The notes under the pieces are model-generated. The model saw only the letters and a program-made list of their open reading frames with translations, was not told where the DNA came from and searched no databases. From Candidatus Gastranaerophilales bacterium (lineage in GTDB: Bacteria; Cyanobacteriota; Vampirovibrionia; Gastranaerophilales; Gastranaerophilaceae), in the NCBI GenBank assembly GCA_017467305.1, contig JAFTSM010000056.1, forward strand, positions 1 to 38,068: a stretch of DNA of 38,068 nt. Direction: 5' to 3'. Within the stretch, counting starts at the first letter, position 1. Each line of letters starts with the position of its first letter. A program made the position numbers and the translations under genes. This document shows, piece by piece, positions 6,868 through 16,405 of this stretch.

Positions 6868-7767
6868 ATGAAATTCATACTTGATAAGTTTTACGAGAAA
6901 ACAAGAGGTTTTTACCCGTTTTTTAAATATTGTCCGCATATATACCAAGAACACTATTTAAAAAGGAGAGCATATGATACCCTTGGTTACGAATATAACT
7001 GGAAGAACCCAAAGACTCTAAATGAAAAAATCAGATGGCTAGTTTTTAATGAAAAATTAGATTTAAAAACAAAGCTTACCGATAAAATTGGGGTTAAATC
7101 TTATGTTGCACAGAAACTGGGTAAACACCACAGCGCAGAATTATACGGAATATATAATAATCTTGATGAAATTGATTTTTCCATTCTTCCAAACAGTTTC
7201 GCCCTCAAAGCAAATTGCGGTTGGAGAATGAATATTTTTATAAATAACAAAAGATACATAGAAGAAAGATATGAAAAAGTAAAAGGTATAACAAATAAAT
7301 GGTTAAAAATAAATTATAATGAATTCAGCTTAGAACCTCAATATAAAAAAATCAATAAAAAACTATTAATTGAACATTTGAGAAAAAATAATGACGGTTC
7401 AAATAATTATGGAAGAAAAGATTTACAAATTTTCTGTTTTAACGGTAATCCGCTATTTTGCGAGTGTCAAAGATTCAATTATAACCAATTATTTGCACAA
7501 TTTTATGATACAGATTGGCAATTACAAGATTTTACACACTCAAATGAGTTAATTAAAGAACCACTATTTGAAAAGCCAAAACAATACGAAAAAATATTAG
7601 ACTTTGCAAGAATTCTTTCAAAAGAATTTGCATTTGTTCGTGTAGATTTTACATACGATAACGAAGATATTCATGTTGTCGAAATGACATTCACTCCGGC
7701 AAGCGGAATGATACCATTTCAGGATAAGGAAATAGATTTAAAATTAGGCAAACTTTTAAAAATTTAA
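6868..7767 (+). CDS. TupA-like ATP-grasp amide ligase
   Basis: This 299-residue protein matches the ATP-grasp TupA family (teichuronopeptide-biosynthesis type), which joins amino acids or other amines to carboxylates using ATP. Visible landmarks in family order are LNEKIRWL (51-58), FALKANCG (111-118, nucleotide-binding lysine), LLIEH (166-170), the strand IFCFNGNP, FYDTDW (212-217), and FVRVDF then VEMTFTPASG (residues 256-280, with D260 and E272 as likely metal ligands). An in-frame TTG at 6853 would add 5 residues, but ATG 6868 has GAGAAG 7 bases upstream. It is the first gene of the operon, two bases before the PurD-like ligase. Relatives occur in capsule and peptide clusters; the substrate here is unknown. 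Confidence 0.8.
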   Translation: MKFILDKFYEKTRGFYPFFKYCPHIYQEHYLKRRAYDTLGYEYNWKNPKTLNEKIRWLVFNEKLDLKTKLTDKIGVKSYVAQKLGKHHSAELYGIYNNLDEIDFSILPNSFALKANCGWRMNIFINNKRYIEERYEKVKGITNKWLKINYNEFSLEPQYKKINKKLLIEHLRKNNDGSNNYGRKDLQIFCFNGNPLFCECQRFNYNQLFAQFYDTDWQLQDFTHSNELIKEPLFEKPKQYEKILDFARILSKEFAFVRVDFTYDNEDIHVVEMTFTPASGMIPFQDKEIDLKLGKLLKI

Positions 7768-7769
7768 TT

Positions 7770-9038
7770 ATGATACAAGAAAATGAAACAAAAAAATTGA
7801 ATATTTTATTTCACAGTCTAAACAGCACAACGCAAGGAGTAATTAGACAATTTAAAAATTCTGCAATTGATTTTGAACTATTCATTATTTCAAAAACAAA
7901 AGATAGTTTTGTCGAAGGTAAATATATAGGTGATAGTGCAAAAATAAGAATATGCGAACTTAAAAATATTATCAAAGATACTAAAATTGATTTTGTAGTA
8001 TGTTTACACGAAGGTTATTCAGATAAAGGTTTAATAGACTTTTATAAGAACATATTAAACGTTCCAATTATTGGTTGTAATTCCAAGTGGATGAAATTAG
8101 AAACTTCAAAGTTTGAAGGCAAAAAATTCTTTATAGAAAATAAAATAAATACGCCAGAGTATGAAATTATAAGCAATATCAAAGAATTAGATACTAAAAT
8201 AAACAAATTTGGACTTCCAATTGTAATAAAGTACAACTCTTTAAAGGCAGGCTTTGGTTCTTATATATGCAAAACCAAAAGAGAAGCAAATAAAATTGCA
8301 AAATCAGTTCTAAAAGAAAACGATTTTTGTATTGTTGAAGAATTTATCAAAGGAAATGAAATTTCTGTTCAATATATTTGGGATGAAAATAACTTAATTC
8401 CACTAAACCCAGTAAAAGATTTCAAAAAATCTTCTTCGAAAGAAAATGCAGTAAATACAGGCGGTATGGGATGTTATACTCCAGTAAAATTAAGTTCAAA
8501 CGAAGAAATATTACTTATTGAGTACAATGAAAAATTAGAAAAGATATTTATAGAAAATAAAGTAGATTTTACTGGTATATTTACTGCAAATCTATTATTT
8601 ACAGATTCTAAAGTGTACACATTAGAATTTAATATGAGACCAGGAATAACCGAATTTGAAACGCTTATTGAAAATATGGATTGCGATTTACTTGAATTAT
8701 TTTGGAACACAGCAAATAAAAGAGCAAAAAATACAAACATAAAATATAAAGATGAAATAACCGGCTGTGTTAATGTTGCACATAAAAATTATTTAAAACA
8801 GAAAAGTAAAAAAAGACTGATTAGTATAGATAAAATTTTAAGAAACAAAACTGATGAAATCTTATTAAATTTTTTGATAGGTTCTTTAGACAAAAAAAAT
8901 AGAGGAATTATAGACGAAAATAAAAGATTTTTATCCGTAATTTGTTCAGACAAAATTAACCCGTTTAAAAAAATATATAAGTACATAAAAACAATTAAAA
9001 ATCGAAGTTTATATTACAGAAAAGACATAGGAGTATAA
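7770..9038 (+). CDS. PurD-like ATP-grasp ligase (phosphoribosylamine-glycine ligase homologue)
   Basis: The 422 residues have the full PurD (GAR synthetase) layout and length: an N-terminal Rossmann-like part, PIVIKYNSLKAG (150-161, nucleotide lysine K154), IVEEFIKG (188-195), the KDFK motif (216-219), NTGGMG (229-234) and the metal-binding EFNMRPG with downstream ETL (286-299). PurD makes glycinamide ribonucleotide from phosphoribosylamine and glycine. Here the gene sits between a TupA-like ligase and a 47-residue peptide, with none of the purine genes, and the C-terminal 90 residues are divergent and lysine-rich. A repurposed amide ligase acting on a peptide or small molecule is more likely than the housekeeping enzyme. 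A true purD elsewhere in the genome would support that. Confidence 0.8.
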   Translation: MIQENETKKLNILFHSLNSTTQGVIRQFKNSAIDFELFIISKTKDSFVEGKYIGDSAKIRICELKNIIKDTKIDFVVCLHEGYSDKGLIDFYKNILNVPIIGCNSKWMKLETSKFEGKKFFIENKINTPEYEIISNIKELDTKINKFGLPIVIKYNSLKAGFGSYICKTKREANKIAKSVLKENDFCIVEEFIKGNEISVQYIWDENNLIPLNPVKDFKKSSSKENAVNTGGMGCYTPVKLSSNEEILLIEYNEKLEKIFIENKVDFTGIFTANLLFTDSKVYTLEFNMRPGITEFETLIENMDCDLLELFWNTANKRAKNTNIKYKDEITGCVNVAHKNYLKQKSKKRLISIDKILRNKTDEILLNFLIGSLDKKNRGIIDENKRFLSVICSDKINPFKKIYKYIKTIKNRSLYYRKDIGV

Positions 9039-9039
9039 A

Positions 9040-9183
9040 ATGGACAAAGATTCTTTAAACGACAATTCAAATGAAACTGAAAAACAAGATGTAAGCCAAT
9101 CTGATATTGACGAAATGGCACTTATTGATGATGTATTTCTTGATACAAAAATTGCTGCTTATTTTAAAGCTCCGATACTTTAA
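9040..9183 (+). CDS. 47-residue acidic peptide, candidate precursor or carrier for the ATP-grasp ligases
   Basis: This short frame has ATG at 9040, one base after the PurD-like stop, with a clear TAGGAG ribosome binding site 6 bases away, so it is probably translated. It has 9 Asp, 3 Glu and 4 Lys, no Cys, a polar Asn/Ser/Asp-rich first half, an amphipathic acidic middle (residues 22-38) and a distinct hydrophobic end AYFKAPIL. That division into an acidic leader-like part and a short different tail is typical of ribosomal peptide precursors. The Asp/Glu side chains or the C-terminal carboxylate are possible ATP-grasp acceptor sites. No homologue is recognised; precursor, carrier protein or small regulatory partner are all open. 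Confidence 0.7.
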   Translation: MDKDSLNDNSNETEKQDVSQSDIDEMALIDDVFLDTKIAAYFKAPIL

Positions 9184-9204
9184 CACATAAAAAAGGGGAG
9201 AACA

Positions 9205-10152
9205 ATGCACAAGGTTTTAAAATATCCAAGCGTTAGTTGGTCAATGCCTTTGTTATTTTCGCAAAGCAGCTTATTCATCCCATTTTTTCACGAATTATTT
9301 AAGGAAAACAATCCAATAAAATATATTTTTGGTGCGCCAAGGTGTAAATGGGCAGGCGGACGAGATTCAAATTTCCATATTCCAAGTTTAAATCTTACCG
9401 AAAGAATGATTAAAGGGATATCAAAATATGGAATGACACCCGCTTTTACCTTATCAAATACAAGTTTAAAAAAAGAAGATTTAGACGATAAGTATTGTAA
9501 CGGTTTACTTGAAATTATTTCTGATTGTAATGCTGAAGTTATTGTTGTATCTGAACTTTTAAGTGAATATATAAGAAAAAAATTCCCCAATATCAAAATA
9601 TGTGCTTCAATTATCAAATCAATACCAACAACACTTGGTAATAGAGATGAAGCAGAACATTTAAACGAACTCATTGATAAATATGATAGAGTTGTAATGC
9701 GACCAGAGTTCATAATAGATAATAAACCAATCGACAAAATAAAAGATAAAAATAAAATTGAAATATTGATAAATCAGTGTTGTGCTGTAAATTGTAAAAC
9801 GTCTAAAATTCATTACAAGGTTGAAGAACTTTGTTTAAAAGGATTGATTACAACAGAGCAAAGAGGACAGGTAACAAGAAAAATTTGCCCAATTTATAAT
9901 GAAGCAAACGTTAGACAAAATGATTTAACAGAAGAACAAATTCAAAGATGTATAGATAATGGGATAACTCATTTTAAATTAGCAGGAAGAAATTACCCAT
10001 TTAATGTATTATGGAATGAATTTTTTGAATATTTCTTTTCAGCAAATGTGAATAAAGATGAATTAAGAAAACAACTTGATAAATTTATGGTTACAACATT
10101 AGAAACTTCTTTAGACTTGCAATTATATTATTTTATATGTAAGAAATTTTAG
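9205..10152 (+). CDS. U32-like TIM-barrel protein with clustered cysteines
   Basis: This 315-residue protein has a layout like peptidase U32-type barrels: strands ending in PAFTLSN (79-85), [15 protein letters not shown] (110-124), [11 protein letters not shown] (130-140) and [10 protein letters not shown] (160-169), then NQCCAVNC (190-197) and KIC at 226-228. C47, C192, C193, C197 and C228 could hold an iron-sulfur cluster; U32 relatives such as UbiU/UbiV and RlhA/TrhP do so with four cysteines, but whether these correspond is not shown. Such proteins act in hydroxylation of RNA or quinones or in peptide cleavage; the role here is unknown. A strong AAAGGGGAG site precedes the ATG. It is the last gene of the operon, 21 bases after the small peptide. 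Confidence 0.5.
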   Translation: MHKVLKYPSVSWSMPLLFSQSSLFIPFFHELFKENNPIKYIFGAPRCKWAGGRDSNFHIPSLNLTERMIKGISKYGMTPAFTLSNTSLKKEDLDDKYCNGLLEIISDCNAEVIVVSELLSEYIRKKFPNIKICASIIKSIPTTLGNRDEAEHLNELIDKYDRVVMRPEFIIDNKPIDKIKDKNKIEILINQCCAVNCKTSKIHYKVEELCLKGLITTEQRGQVTRKICPIYNEANVRQNDLTEEQIQRCIDNGITHFKLAGRNYPFNVLWNEFFEYFFSANVNKDELRKQLDKFMVTTLETSLDLQLYYFICKKF

Positions 10153-10160
10153 TATTAATA

Positions 10161-10166
10161 TATAAT
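10161..10166 (+). promoter_or_regulatory. TATAAT box just before uvrB (possible leaderless start)
   Basis: A perfect -10 hexamer ends 6 bases before the uvrB ATG (10173), so transcription from it would begin at or next to the start codon. It lies inside an inverted repeat with arms TAGTATT and AATACTA. No convincing -35 is seen at the right distance. Confidence 0.35.
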
Positions 10167-10172
10167 ACTAAT

Positions 10173-12158
10173 ATGAATAAACGTTTTGAAATATGTTCTA
10201 AATATAAACCCTCAGGTGACCAACCAAAAGCCATTCAACAACTTACAGAAGGGCTTATAAAGGGGTATGACACACAAACATTATTAGGTATAACTGGCTC
10301 TGGAAAAACCTACACAATCGCAAATGTTATTGAACAAGTACAACGTCAAACACTTGTTATTGCACACAATAAAACCCTTGCAGCACAACTGTACAACGAG
10401 TTTAAAGAACTATTTCCAAACAATGCTGTAGAGTATTTTATTTCATACTACGATTACTACCAGCCAGAAGCATACATCCCACGTAGTGATACCTATATAG
10501 AAAAAACTGCCACAATAAATGATGAAATTGATAGACTCCGCCACAATACCACAAGAAGTCTTTATGAACGAAATGACGTTATTGTAGTAGCTTCTGTTAG
10601 CTGTATATACGGCTTGGGTCTGCCAGAACAATATTTAAGTAGTGCTCTTAAAATTGAGGTTGGTGATGAAATAGACCGCAATGCCTTTTTAAGAGAACTT
10701 GTGAAAATTCAATATACAAGAAATGATATAGAATTAACCCGTTCTACTTTCCGTCCTCGTGGTGATGTTATAGAAATCATGCCCGCTTATGAAAAAATGA
10801 TTACAAAAATCTACTTATTTGGTGACGAAGTTGAAAGAATAACAAGAGTAAATCCTGTAACTGGTGAAATATTAGAAGAAGTTGAAACAACAGTAATTTT
10901 CCCAGCTGTTCACTATATTTCTGGTTCTGATGATAAAGAAGAAACAATCAAAATGATTAGGCAAGAAATGCAAAGCCAAGTCAAACAGTTTGAGTTTGAA
11001 AATAAATTGATTGAAGCTCAAAGAATATTCCAAAGAACAAATTATGATATCGAAATGATAAAAGAAATGGGCTATTGTAGTGGAATAGAAAATTATTCTA
11101 GAATACTTGAACGTCGTCCAGCAGGTAGCCACCCTTCTACATTATTAGACTATTTTAATGAGGACTTTTTATTAGTAGTAGATGAATCACATGTTTCATT
11201 GCCACAATTAAAAGCTATGTATAATGGTGACCAAGCAAGAAAATCAGTACTTGTTGATTATGGTTTCCGCTTGCCTAGTGCAAAAGATAATAGACCACTT
11301 AAATTTGAAGAATTTTATTCAAAAGTTGGTCAAAAAATATTTGTATCTGCAACCCCTGGTGATTTTGAGAAAGAAACATCTTCACAACTTGTAGAACAAA
11401 TTATTCGCCCAACTGGTTTAGTAGACCCAGAGATTTTTGTTAAACCAACACAAAATCAAGTTGATGATTTGATTGAAGAAATAAAAAAAGTAACAGACAA
11501 AAATGAAAGAATTTTAGTAACTACACTTACTAAAAAAATGGCAGAAGATTTATGCGATTATCTTCAACAATTAGGTATCAAAGTAAGATACTTACACAGT
11601 GAAGTAGTATCAATGGAACGTGTTGAAATTCTCCGTGATTTGAGGCTTGGTCTATTTGATGTTCTAATTGGTGTAAACCTATTAAGAGAAGGTTTAGATA
11701 TTCCAGAAGTATCTTTAGTTGCAATTATGGACGCAGACAAAGAAGGATTTTTGCGTTCCGAAACAAGTTTAATTCAAACAATAGGGCGTGCAGCAAGAAA
11801 CGTATGTTCTAAAGTTATTATGTATGCTGATAAAATTACAGATTCTATGGATAGGGCAATCAAAGAAACTGAAAGACGTCGAGCAATTCAACTTGAATAT
11901 AACAGAGCACATAATATAACACCAAAAACAATTAAAAAGCCAATCGAAAACAACTTGCTTCAACTTGTTGCTAGTTATAGAAATATTGAAGATATCGTTG
12001 CAGAAGAAATGGTTGAAAATAATATTGAACCAAAAGATTTACCAAAACTTTTAAACAAGTTAGAAAAAGCAATGAAAAAAGCTGCCTCAATCTTAGATTT
12101 TGAAAGGGCAGCTGAAATTAGAAATCAAATTAAAAAGCTTAAAAATTTACCTTATTGA
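10173..12158 (+). CDS. uvrB: UvrABC excinuclease subunit B
   Basis: UvrB is the damage-verifying helicase-like subunit of nucleotide excision repair; it receives DNA from UvrA and recruits UvrC for incision. The 661 residues are the normal length. Visible landmarks are Walker A GITGSGKT (39-46), the beta-hairpin that clamps DNA ([12 protein letters not shown], 92-103), the DESH box (337-340), helicase motifs [19 protein letters not shown] and QTIGRAARN, and the C-terminal UVR domain that binds UvrC (about 625-660). No ribosome binding site precedes the ATG; a TATAAT box lies 6 bases upstream. The 3' end overlaps the converging membrane protein gene by 7 bases. Confidence 0.97.
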   Translation: MNKRFEICSKYKPSGDQPKAIQQLTEGLIKGYDTQTLLGITGSGKTYTIANVIEQVQRQTLVIAHNKTLAAQLYNEFKELFPNNAVEYFISYYDYYQPEAYIPRSDTYIEKTATINDEIDRLRHNTTRSLYERNDVIVVASVSCIYGLGLPEQYLSSALKIEVGDEIDRNAFLRELVKIQYTRNDIELTRSTFRPRGDVIEIMPAYEKMITKIYLFGDEVERITRVNPVTGEILEEVETTVIFPAVHYISGSDDKEETIKMIRQEMQSQVKQFEFENKLIEAQRIFQRTNYDIEMIKEMGYCSGIENYSRILERRPAGSHPSTLLDYFNEDFLLVVDESHVSLPQLKAMYNGDQARKSVLVDYGFRLPSAKDNRPLKFEEFYSKVGQKIFVSATPGDFEKETSSQLVEQIIRPTGLVDPEIFVKPTQNQVDDLIEEIKKVTDKNERILVTTLTKKMAEDLCDYLQQLGIKVRYLHSEVVSMERVEILRDLRLGLFDVLIGVNLLREGLDIPEVSLVAIMDADKEGFLRSETSLIQTIGRAARNVCSKVIMYADKITDSMDRAIKETERRRAIQLEYNRAHNITPKTIKKPIENNLLQLVASYRNIEDIVAEEMVENNIEPKDLPKLLNKLEKAMKKAASILDFERAAEIRNQIKKLKNLPY

Positions 12159-12880
12159 CGTATTCTTCTTCTTTTCTTATCTTGTCGTTTTTTAATTTCA
12201 GGAATAACATCTTGATACAAATCTGAACTGAATGAGAATACAGATAGGAATGATATTACAATAACAACAGCTTTCAATATTAACAAACCAACATGGTCTC
12301 CAAGCATTTCTAATATTGTAATATATACAAGATATGTGGCAAAGCCCATTATAAAAACATATTGTATTAAATAACTAGCAAATTGTACTGTATAGTTACC
12401 AGAGGCTTCATATATAATATTAAATTTAAAAGCATCTGTTAGGTTACCATTTACTGAATATAAAACCATTGGAATAAATATAAAAGATACAAAGAACAAA
12501 GTAACGCACAAATATACAATAAATGCCACAAAGGGTTCAAACTCAAAATTTTCATAAAGATAATTAACCACTATGCAAAAAAGAACTGTACCCGGAATTG
12601 CAACAATTGATGAAAAAATTGAATCTTTAATTAATACCGGAATATTAAAAAAACTTGGCAAAATTGGCGTTCTATTATTTATATTTCTATTCATAAGAAA
12701 GGACGCACAGCCAAACCCTAGCATACACAACAGTAAGTAAACTATCATGTAACTTTGGTTATTTCTTTGATAATATCCTTGATCTAACACAAAAAATACA
12801 ACAGCTGAGAAAAACGCAATCTTGACAAACCACCAAGAGTCACTTGTTATATTTCTTATTGAATTTATAAATGATGCCAT
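12152..12880 (-). CDS. Unknown polytopic membrane protein
   Basis: The 242 residues contain about six apolar membrane-spanning segments (near 17-35, 45-60, 85-110, 118-142, 170-190 and 195-220) and end in a strongly basic tail of Lys/Arg ([13 protein letters not shown]) expected to stay in the cytoplasm. No catalytic motif is visible and the family is not recognised. AGGAG stands 7 bases before the ATG. It follows ftsH on the same strand by 33 bases, so it is probably co-transcribed with that membrane protease, and its 3' end overlaps the uvrB end. Confidence 0.8.
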   Translation of the reverse strand: MASFINSIRNITSDSWWFVKIAFFSAVVFFVLDQGYYQRNNQSYMIVYLLLCMLGFGCASFLMNRNINNRTPILPSFFNIPVLIKDSIFSSIVAIPGTVLFCIVVNYLYENFEFEPFVAFIVYLCVTLFFVSFIFIPMVLYSVNGNLTDAFKFNIIYEASGNYTVQFASYLIQYVFIMGFATYLVYITILEMLGDHVGLLILKAVVIVISFLSVFSFSSDLYQDVIPEIKKRQDKKRRRIRQ

Positions 12881-12913
12881 CTACATACTCCTATATTCTT
12901 TGAATAATTCCCA

Positions 12914-14782
12914 TTATAGTTTATCGTTAAACTCTTCACCTTTTATTTTAATAATGATATCTGTTACATCATTATCATCAAGTGTTTCTTTTTCTAATAA
13001 TTCTTTTGATATTGCATCTAACAAATCTCTATGTTCAGTAAGTAGTTGTTTTGCAACTTGATATCTAGAATCAATAATAGACTTTACTTCTCTATCTAAA
13101 TCGGCAGCAAACTCTTCAGAAAAATCTCTTGTAGTACCAAAATCTCTACCCATAAACACATGTTCTTGTGATTTACCATATGTCATAGCACCCATTTTTT
13201 CAGACATACCCCATTGAGTAACCATTTTTTTAGCAATTGATGTTACTTTTTCTAAATCACTTGAAGCACCAGTAGAAATTCTATCTTCGCCATAAATAAT
13301 TTCTTCAGCTACTCTACCACCTAATGTCATTGTAATTTGGTCTAATAATTTAGCTTTGCTCACGTGAACTTTATTATCCTCTGGTTTTGTCCAAGTAATA
13401 CCTAAAGCATAACCACGAGGAATAATTGTAACTTTATGGAGTTCATCACACTCTTTTAATAATTTAGCAAGTAATGCGTGACCAACTTCATGGTATGAAG
13501 TAATTTCTTTGTCTTCATCTGTCATTACTTTGCTCTTTTTTTCAATACCAGCGATAACTCTATCAATAGCGTTATCAACTTCTTCCATATTTATTACTTG
13601 TTTATTCTTTCTTGCTGCAAGAAGTGCTGCTTCATTTAATAAACTTTGTAAATCTGCACCAGTAAAACCGGGCGTACGTTTTGCCAATACTTTCATATCA
13701 ACATCTTTATCAAATGGTTTACCTTTTGCGTGAACATTTAAAATTTGTTCTCTACCTTTTACATCTGGCAAGCTAACCATAATTTGTCTATCAAATCTTC
13801 CAGGTCTTAATAAAGCGTTATCTAATATATCTGGTCTATTTGTAGCCGCAAGAATAATAATATTTGTGTTACCATCAAAACCGTCCATTTCAACTAATAG
13901 TTGGTTAAGAGTTTGTTCTCTTTCATCGTGTCCGCCACCCATACCAGCGCCTCTTTGTCTTCCAACTGCATCAATTTCGTCAATGAAAACGATACAAGGT
14001 TGATGTTTTTTTGCTTGTTCAAATAAATCTCTAACGCTTGAAGCACCAACACCAACAAACATTTCAACAAAATCCGAACCACTAATAGAAAAGAATGGAA
14101 CATTTGCTTCACCAGCAACAGCCTTTGCCATTAATGTTTTACCAGTACCAGGAGCACCAACCAATAAAACACCTTTTGGTATTTTTGCACCTAGTTTTAA
14201 ATATTTATCACCATTTTTTAAGAAATCTACAATTTCTTCTAATTCTTGTCTTTCTTCATCAATACCGGCAACATCTTTAAATGTTACTTTAACTTTGCTA
14301 TCAAGCATCATTTTCGCTTTACTTTTACCAAAAGATAAAGCTTGAGAACCACCAGATTGAATAATCTTAGCTAAAATAATAAAGAAAATTACTATGATTA
14401 ATATAGGAAGCGCTGTTCCCATTAATCCCATAAATGAAGAGTTTTCATTTGATTTTTTAATCTCTACATCAACTTTATTTTGTTCTAATGTTGAATAAAA
14501 AGAATTATCATTAACTGGAATATTAACTTTATATCTTAAAGAAGCAGTAGCTTGTTCTTTACCATTAACCTCTGTTTTTATTTCATCATTAACTGGAACA
14601 GCTGTTACTATATCATTGTCAATTACAACTTCCTTAATCTCTGCATTTTTTACCTTATTCAAAAACTCTGTATAAGTTAAGCTTTTTGTAGAGGTAGTTG
14701 GTGCTGTAAAAAATGTAGATATTAAGGCAAGAACCAAAATACCAATAACTAGCCAAATTCCCATTGATTGATTTTTATTCAT
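12914..14782 (-). CDS. ftsH: ATP-dependent zinc metalloprotease FtsH
   Basis: FtsH is the membrane-anchored AAA+ protease that unfolds and degrades misassembled membrane proteins and selected regulators. All parts are present in 622 residues: TM1 (8-26), an extracytoplasmic domain, TM2 (119-141), Walker A GAPGTGKT (209-216), Walker B IVFIDEID (264-271), the second region of homology with RPGRFDRQI (326-334), the zinc site HEVGH (431-435) and the third ligand region around D509. The ATG is preceded by AAAAGGGA. It lies downstream of manC on the same strand. Confidence 0.97.
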   Translation of the reverse strand: MNKNQSMGIWLVIGILVLALISTFFTAPTTSTKSLTYTEFLNKVKNAEIKEVVIDNDIVTAVPVNDEIKTEVNGKEQATASLRYKVNIPVNDNSFYSTLEQNKVDVEIKKSNENSSFMGLMGTALPILIIVIFFIILAKIIQSGGSQALSFGKSKAKMMLDSKVKVTFKDVAGIDEERQELEEIVDFLKNGDKYLKLGAKIPKGVLLVGAPGTGKTLMAKAVAGEANVPFFSISGSDFVEMFVGVGASSVRDLFEQAKKHQPCIVFIDEIDAVGRQRGAGMGGGHDEREQTLNQLLVEMDGFDGNTNIIILAATNRPDILDNALLRPGRFDRQIMVSLPDVKGREQILNVHAKGKPFDKDVDMKVLAKRTPGFTGADLQSLLNEAALLAARKNKQVINMEEVDNAIDRVIAGIEKKSKVMTDEDKEITSYHEVGHALLAKLLKECDELHKVTIIPRGYALGITWTKPEDNKVHVSKAKLLDQITMTLGGRVAEEIIYGEDRISTGASSDLEKVTSIAKKMVTQWGMSEKMGAMTYGKSQEHVFMGRDFGTTRDFSEEFAADLDREVKSIIDSRYQVAKQLLTEHRDLLDAISKELLEKETLDDNDVTDIIIKIKGEEFNDKL

Positions 14783-14832
14783 ATTAAATCCCTTTTAATA
14801 ACAACCTTTTCACTAAATTATAACATCAATTT

Positions 14833-14866
14833 AGGGTTTTAAAATAGATTTACACTATTTTACCCT
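14833..14866 (-). terminator. Imperfect hairpin at the end of manC
   Basis: On the minus strand AAAATAG pairs with CTATTTT, and flanking AGGGT pairs with ACCCT around a small bulge; the manC stop codon lies in the 5' arm. There is no T run afterwards, so it may slow or trim the transcript before ftsH rather than end it. Confidence 0.35.
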
Positions 14867-16240
14867 ACCGTACATATCTTCATAACGAATAATATCATCT
14901 TCAGATATATATTCACCTTTTTGAACTTCTAATATTTTAAGAGGTTCACTTGTATGATTTTGTAATGAATGTTTTGCTTGTAATGGAATATCAATACTTT
15001 GACGTTTTTCCAATTCATGCACTTCATCTTCTAATATAACAGTAGCTGTACCCTCTAATACAACCCAGTGTTCACTTCTATAATTGTGTGATTGAAGTGA
15101 TAATTTATGTCCTGGAGAAACAGTAATAATCTTAGATAACCAACCTTCTCCACCATTCAAACAAGTATAAAAGCCCCAAGGACGGAAAACCGTTTTTCTA
15201 CATACAGTTGTTTCATCCTTATCTTTCTTCAACTGTTTTACTAATGAATTAATTTCAGAAGCTTTTGATTTATCACAAACGAGGACTGCGTCTTCTGTTT
15301 CTACAACAATTTTATTTTCAATTGAAGAAACAGCAACTAACTCTTTTGATGAATATATAAAAGAATTTTTTACTTTATCTGTGACAACATTACCAGAAAT
15401 CACATTTCCTTTTGAATCTTTCTCGCTGCTATTATAAATAGCTTGCCAAGAACCATAATCATTCCACTGAGTTTCAAGTTCAACAAAAACGATATTCTTT
15501 GCTTTTTCCATTAAAGCATAATCAATAGAAAGTTCTGGCAAGTTATCATAATATTCAAATTTTATCTTATTATTTTCATCAAACATATCTTTTGTGAAAG
15601 TTTCATTTATACAAGAAGCAAAATTTTTATATGCATCAAGTAAAACAGACATTTTAGAAATATAAATACCAGTATTCCAAAAGTATCCGTCTTCATTTAC
15701 AAATTTTTCAGCATCTTGAAAACTTGGTTTTTCTATAAACTTATCAACTTTATATCCTTTTTTAATTGCTTCCCCAGCTTTGATATATCCAAAACCTTCT
15801 TCAACATATGTAGGTTTTACTGCCAGTGAAACAATATATCCAGATTTTGCAAGCTCTTTTGCACTATTTATAGCTTGCGAAAATTTATCAACTTCTTTAA
15901 CACCAAAATCAACTGGAAGAATAACGACAATTTCATCCTTTTGACCTTGCAAATATGTAATTGAAGAAGCAACTGCTGGAGCCGTATTTTTTGACATCGG
16001 TTCAGCAATAATATTTGGCTTTGATGACAATTCTTTTAACTGTCTTGTTGTATCATCTAGTTGCCTAATATTTGTTATAGTTAAAATATTTTTTTCTGTA
16101 GCTAAATTTAAAGCCAACTCAAAAACATTTTGAATCAGTGTTTTGCCATTGTATAACTTTAACAATGATTTTGGATGCAAATCTCTAGAAATTGGCCATA
16201 ATCTTTCACCAGAACCACCCGCTAAAATTACGCATTTCAT
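14855..16240 (-). CDS. manC: Mannose-1-phosphate guanylyltransferase / mannose-6-phosphate isomerase
   Basis: This enzyme makes GDP-mannose from mannose-1-phosphate and GTP for polysaccharide and glycan synthesis. The 461 residues match the two-domain type: a nucleotidyltransferase with the signature ILAGGSGERLWPISR (5-19) and K at 24, then GYIKAG, FIEKPS and NTGIYI, and a C-terminal cupin domain (about 350-455: RPWGFY, SPGHKLSLQSH, EHWVVLEG) that is the isomerase half in bifunctional ManC/AlgA proteins. Whether the isomerase half is active cannot be told. Its upstream region is divergent with the MerR-like gene. Confidence 0.93.
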   Translation of the reverse strand: MKCVILAGGSGERLWPISRDLHPKSLLKLYNGKTLIQNVFELALNLATEKNILTITNIRQLDDTTRQLKELSSKPNIIAEPMSKNTAPAVASSITYLQGQKDEIVVILPVDFGVKEVDKFSQAINSAKELAKSGYIVSLAVKPTYVEEGFGYIKAGEAIKKGYKVDKFIEKPSFQDAEKFVNEDGYFWNTGIYISKMSVLLDAYKNFASCINETFTKDMFDENNKIKFEYYDNLPELSIDYALMEKAKNIVFVELETQWNDYGSWQAIYNSSEKDSKGNVISGNVVTDKVKNSFIYSSKELVAVSSIENKIVVETEDAVLVCDKSKASEINSLVKQLKKDKDETTVCRKTVFRPWGFYTCLNGGEGWLSKIITVSPGHKLSLQSHNYRSEHWVVLEGTATVILEDEVHELEKRQSIDIPLQAKHSLQNHTSEPLKILEVQKGEYISEDDIIRYEDMYGRVK

Positions 16241-16330
16241 CTATTTAAACTCCCAGTTAACTATATATTTATACTATCATAAACTACCTATAATGCTAAA
16301 TAAAAAGTTATGTAAAGATACTTATAATTC

Positions 16331-16360
16331 TTAGACAAAAAAATTCAAAATAGTTATAAT
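16331..16360 (+). promoter_or_regulatory. Promoter of the MerR-like coiled-coil gene
   Basis: TTAGAC (16331-16336) and a perfect TATAAT (16355-16360) are 18 bases apart, about 45 bases before the start codon. Confidence 0.55.
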
Positions 16361-16405
16361 ATTTATAGCGAATAGCATGCTTTTAATCTAAAGGGGATTG
16401 TATTC

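Noticed and set aside
9288..9737. 149-codon open frame on the minus strand opposite the U32-like gene
   Set aside because: Ser/Leu-rich translation typical of antisense frames in AT-rich genes, no ribosome binding site, and fully inside a better-supported gene.
13509..13733. Open frame on the plus strand inside ftsH
   Set aside because: It lies antisense to the conserved AAA+ and protease parts of ftsH, has no ribosome binding site and no family resemblance; a shadow of ftsH codon use.
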